DNA of 6,222 nucleotides. It comes from PNKC01 sp039917655 (lineage in GTDB: Bacteria; Chloroflexota; Dehalococcoidia; Tepidiformales; Tepidiformaceae). The translations under genes were made by a program, and so were the position numbers. The notes under the pieces were generated by a model. It was given only the letters and a program-made list of their open reading frames with translations. It was not told where the DNA came from and searched no databases. The DNA is taken from assembly GCA_039917655.1 (NCBI GenBank), contig JBDSJC010000160.1:1-6222 (forward strand), given 5' to 3'. Shown here piece by piece: positions 4,194 to 6,222 of the stretch (position 1 is the stretch's first letter; each line of letters begins with the position of its first letter).

Positions 4194-5636
4194 TTAGCGG
4201 TCGCTGGAGACCATCGGCACGAAGCGCTTGAACTTCACGGGCGGGCTGTCGCCCTGGCGCGTGATCACCACGTCGTTCGCGGCGCCGTTGTAGCTGATCT
4301 TGAACTGCATGCCGCTGGCAGTGAAGAGCGCACCTTCCGCCAGCGTCCTGTCATCAGCGATGTTGCGAAACGTGCCCGTGGTGAAGCCCTTGACCAGCGT
4401 GAACGATTGCCCCGGCGCGGGCACGTAGCTCCCGAAGTCCAGGCTCAGCCGCGCCCCCGCGATATCCACCTGGTCCGTCGTCACCAGTTGCGTGAACCCG
4501 GTGCCCGGCACGGGACCACCAATCTCGTAGTCCACCTCGACATCCTGGGCCAGCAGCAGCTGCGGGAATCGTGCGAGGCCAAACTTGCCGTTGACCGATG
4601 CCAGGTCCAGGACCGCCGTCGTCATTATAGTTTGGCCGAACGTCCCGAAGCCGCCCAGCCCGGCCGGGAACGCGCCCGCCCCTTGTGCCGTAAACTGCGC
4701 GGCAGCCGGGAACGTCGCTCCCTCCAAGAGAAGACTACCTCCCGTCACAGAGATGGTGCCGGTGAAGAACTTCGACTCACCTTGAAGAGTCTGCACTCCT
4801 TGCGCGCAGCAGGTAAAAACGGCGGACGAGGTTCCGGTGAGGACGCCGTCGAAGGTGTCGCCCGTCACTACGATCGAGAAGCGGTCGTTCAGGGAAAGGC
4901 TCCCCTGCCCCGAAAGGGACCCGACGCTATTGACCCCGTTGTTGCAGCCGGTGCCAAGATGGGCGGATGTGAGGACAAACCTGGCGCCTGGCGCACTTCC
5001 GCAGAGGATCGGATTGGTACCCCGCTTAGTGAGATAGCCATCCGTGCCCGGGCCCAGCGAGACTGTGCCCCCGAAGGTGAGCGGGTAGAGAATCGAAATC
5101 TGGCCCCCCGTCGCCGCGAGCGTGCCCGCCCCAACCACGTCCCCGCTCAACTCCACATCGCCCCCGTTCGCCTTTGTGAGCGTGCGTCCGGCCATAGTAA
5201 CGGCGACGGTTCCCAGGGGTGACACTCGCCGCCGCAGTCTCAACGTTGCTTCGGGTGGGACGGACACCAAAACGTTCCCATTGAGGACGACCACCAGATC
5301 CAGCGTCGGGACGATGTTCGCCCTGGTGACGGTGATGGCGGACGAAATCTTGAGCGGCTCGCCGGAGATCTCCACGTTGGCGCCGAGGTAGAGCGCTTCG
5401 ATGGTCAGCCCCAGTGGGACGCCAGTGATGTGGGCCCCCTCCGCAGCGACGACCACACTGTCACCGTTGACCGGCACTCCCGCGGGGCTCCAGTTCCCGG
5501 CCGTGGTCCAATTCGAGTTCACCGCGCCAGTCCAGCCACGCGTAGTGGCTGCCTGCGCCGTGTCGCCGCTTCCGCCACCGGCCGCCGCCACAACCAGCAA
5601 GACCCAAAACAGGACGGGGAATTTCCAGCGGTGCAT
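4194..5636 (-). CDS. Secreted beta-helix surface protein, paralogue B, with KFKRFVP tail and almost no stalk
   Basis: Probable extracellular protein of unknown function, 480 residues, paralogue of the gene downstream. Start ATG 5634-5636 gives a signal peptide (R3, K5, hydrophobic 6-20, cleavage after A27-Q28-A29) that leaves the same mature ATTR start as copy A. Order of parts: Trp-rich module (W35, W43, N48-W49, GDSVVV 58-63), beta-helix sequence (LTKANGGDVELSGDVVGAG near 153-171; QTLQGESKFFTGTISVTGG in 282-300), Cys 212, 231, 276 and 277, closing FKISYNGAANDVVITRQ (445-461), then only GDSPPV before KFKRFVPMVSSDR. The Thr-Pro stalk of A and C is absent and the tail after the tag differs (MVSSDR against FVARD). 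The ribosome site is weak (GAAGC, 5-6 nt from the ATG). The family resembles autotransporter-associated beta-strand repeat proteins without the barrel. Secretion is well supported; the role is not known. Confidence 0.85.
   Translation of the reverse strand: MHRWKFPVLFWVLLVVAAAGGGSGDTAQAATTRGWTGAVNSNWTTAGNWSPAGVPVNGDSVVVAAEGAHITGVPLGLTIEALYLGANVEISGEPLKISSAITVTRANIVPTLDLVVVLNGNVLVSVPPEATLRLRRRVSPLGTVAVTMAGRTLTKANGGDVELSGDVVGAGTLAATGGQISILYPLTFGGTVSLGPGTDGYLTKRGTNPILCGSAPGARFVLTSAHLGTGCNNGVNSVGSLSGQGSLSLNDRFSIVVTGDTFDGVLTGTSSAVFTCCAQGVQTLQGESKFFTGTISVTGGSLLLEGATFPAAAQFTAQGAGAFPAGLGGFGTFGQTIMTTAVLDLASVNGKFGLARFPQLLLAQDVEVDYEIGGPVPGTGFTQLVTTDQVDIAGARLSLDFGSYVPAPGQSFTLVKGFTTGTFRNIADDRTLAEGALFTASGMQFKISYNGAANDVVITRQGDSPPVKFKRFVPMVSSDR
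4215..4235 (-). repeat. DNA encoding the shared C-terminal tag KFKRFVP, copy B
   Basis: Same 21 bases as 2484-2504 and 5733-5753. In B the flanking codons differ on both sides, so the tag is the only part of this 3' end preserved base for base. Confidence 0.9.
4588..4642 (-). repeat. 55-bp block identical to copy A (2905-2959)
   Basis: Second copy of the perfectly conserved block described in paralogue A; TATAAT on the minus strand is at 4624-4629. Confidence 0.95.
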
Positions 5637-5656
5637 GTTCTCGCTTCAACGCCAGA

Positions 5657-5680
5657 CCGGCGCTCTGCCGGATACTACAC
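5657..5680 (-). promoter_or_regulatory. Conserved leader of paralogue B: GTGTAGTAT box plus hairpin
   Basis: GTGTAGTAT (5672-5680, minus strand) is directly followed by CCGGC-AGAGC-GCCGG (5657-5671), a perfect 5-bp stem. The distance to the ATG is again 35 nt, and the last 20 nt before the start match the copy A leader at most positions (CTGGCG then GAGCGA/AAGCGA then AAC). The hairpin arms differ in sequence from those of A, but a stem-loop is present in both. Weak -10 similarity, no clear -35. It lies within the 75-nt gap between C and B. Confidence 0.4.
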
Positions 5681-5711
5681 GCCCTCCCGAAAACTTCGAA
5701 ACTGGCTACGC

Positions 5712-6222
5712 TCAGCTATCCCGCGCCACGAACGGCACGAAGCGCTTGAACTTCGTCTGGCCGGGTGTTGGGGTCGGAGTCGCGGTTGGGGTGGCCGTCG
5801 GCGTTGGCGTGGCTGCGCCAGCCTGCCGGGTGATGACCACATCGTGGCCGGCTCCGCCCTTGTAGGTAATTTTGAACTTCAGGTCGTCCGAGCCTGAATC
5901 GGTGAGCAAGCCCTTGACGGTGAATGTCCCGCCCTCGGGGAGGTTTTTTCCGTCGGCAAAGTCGTGGAAGGTGTCCTGCAAATCTGTTGCGCCGTAGATG
6001 AGCGCTATCGATTGTCCGGCGGCTGGCGTGTAGCCGCGGAAGTTGATGCGCAGGAACGCGCTGTCGAGGAAGATCTGGCCAGACATCAGGATTTGAGTGA
6101 AGCCCACACCGGGCGTTGGCCCCGCGATCTCGAAGTTGACCAGCGCATCGGGTGCGAACTGGAGGACCGGGAAGCGCGCGAACCCATACTTGCCGTTGAC
6201 ATCGACCAGCGAGAGGTCTCCG
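5712..6222 (-). CDS. Secreted beta-helix surface protein, paralogue C, C-terminal fragment (5' end outside window)
   Basis: The last 169 or so residues of a third paralogue; the frame is open to the right edge and stops with TGA at 5712-5714. It starts in the window at GDLSLVDVNGKYGFARFP, aligned to DLASVNGNFGLARFP of copy A, and continues with PGVGFTQILMSGQIFLDSAF, FRGYTPAAGQ and FKITYKGGAGHDVVITRQ. The Thr-Pro stalk (TPTPTATPTATPTPTP) and tail KFKRFVPFVARDS follow. Relative to A it has a short insert (LLTDSGSDDLK) before the FKITYKGG strand. A GTG at 6105-6107 is an internal codon, not a start, because homology continues upstream of it. Signal peptide and N-terminal module cannot be seen. 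Being upstream of B on the same strand it makes at least three tandem copies. Confidence 0.85.
   Translation of the reverse strand, partial: GDLSLVDVNGKYGFARFPVLQFAPDALVNFEIAGPTPGVGFTQILMSGQIFLDSAFLRINFRGYTPAAGQSIALIYGATDLQDTFHDFADGKNLPEGGTFTVKGLLTDSGSDDLKFKITYKGGAGHDVVITRQAGAATPTPTATPTATPTPTPGQTKFKRFVPFVARDS
5733..5753 (-). repeat. DNA encoding the shared C-terminal tag KFKRFVP, copy C
   Basis: Same 21 bases as 2484-2504 and 4215-4235; part of the 35-bp block (5719-5753) identical to copy A. Confidence 0.9.
5763..5810 (-). repeat. Thr-Pro/Ala stalk tract in paralogue C
   Basis: Sixteen codons for TPTPTATPTATPTPTP, a longer and less regular version of the tract in copy A, joining the beta-helix to the terminal tag. 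Its 5' end lies in the 45-bp block (5796-5840) identical to copy A (2535-2579). Confidence 0.9.

Noticed and set aside
2466..5636. Classical type V autotransporters
   Set aside because: Passenger-like strands are present, but there is no C-terminal beta-barrel; the proteins end in a stalk and a short tag.

Overview
The window is GC-rich (clearly above 60% by eye) and holds parts of at least six genes in two opposing blocks. The best guess for the host is a Chloroflexota bacterium (Dehalococcoidia / SAR202 / Tepidiformia-like). Four things point there: the eukaryote-like (type 2) isoleucyl-tRNA synthetase, secreted proteins with Thr-Pro stalks, C-termini of the aromatic-Val-Pro-hydrophobic type, and a 'CTTCGACAAGCTCAGGACG' intergenic repeat that I recall from many environmental genomes. 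The assignment is an inference from memory and was not checked.

Layout. Positions 1-1852 (+) are the 3' part of ileS, an essential housekeeping gene. Near its end it carries an in-frame tandem repeat of a 42-bp unit, coding for Ser/Thr/Ala-rich low-complexity sequence inside the C-terminal domain. Positions 1853-2018 are a convergent intergenic region with a strong hairpin (1878-1902) and a dispersed palindromic repeat. Everything from 2019 to the right edge is on the minus strand. Read in transcription order it is: the 3' end of a secreted beta-helix protein (copy C, 6222-5712, cut by the window edge), a complete paralogue (copy B, 5636-4194), a second complete paralogue (copy A, 4010-2466), and then a compact hicA-hicB toxin-antitoxin pair (2422-2234 and 2231-2019).

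The three surface-protein paralogues are the most interesting part. A and B have a Sec signal peptide, a Trp-rich N-terminal module, beta-helix sequence like the autotransporter-associated beta-strand repeat family, four Cys at matching spacing, a 'G-x-D-V-V-I-T-R-Q' closing strand, and a short C-terminal tag KFKRFVP shared by all three copies. A and C have a Thr-Pro-rich stalk before the tag; B has almost none. No copy ends in a beta-barrel, so these are not classical autotransporters. The copies are mosaic at the DNA level: A and B share a 55-bp perfectly identical block in the middle, while A and C share 35-bp and 45-bp identical blocks at the 3' end. This suggests gene conversion between copies. 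A and B also have matching leaders, with GTGTA(A/G)TAT immediately followed by a small hairpin, and exactly 35 nt from that box to the start codon in both.

No CRISPR array, rRNA, tRNA or transposase is visible, and no gene-free stretch exceeds 300 bases.
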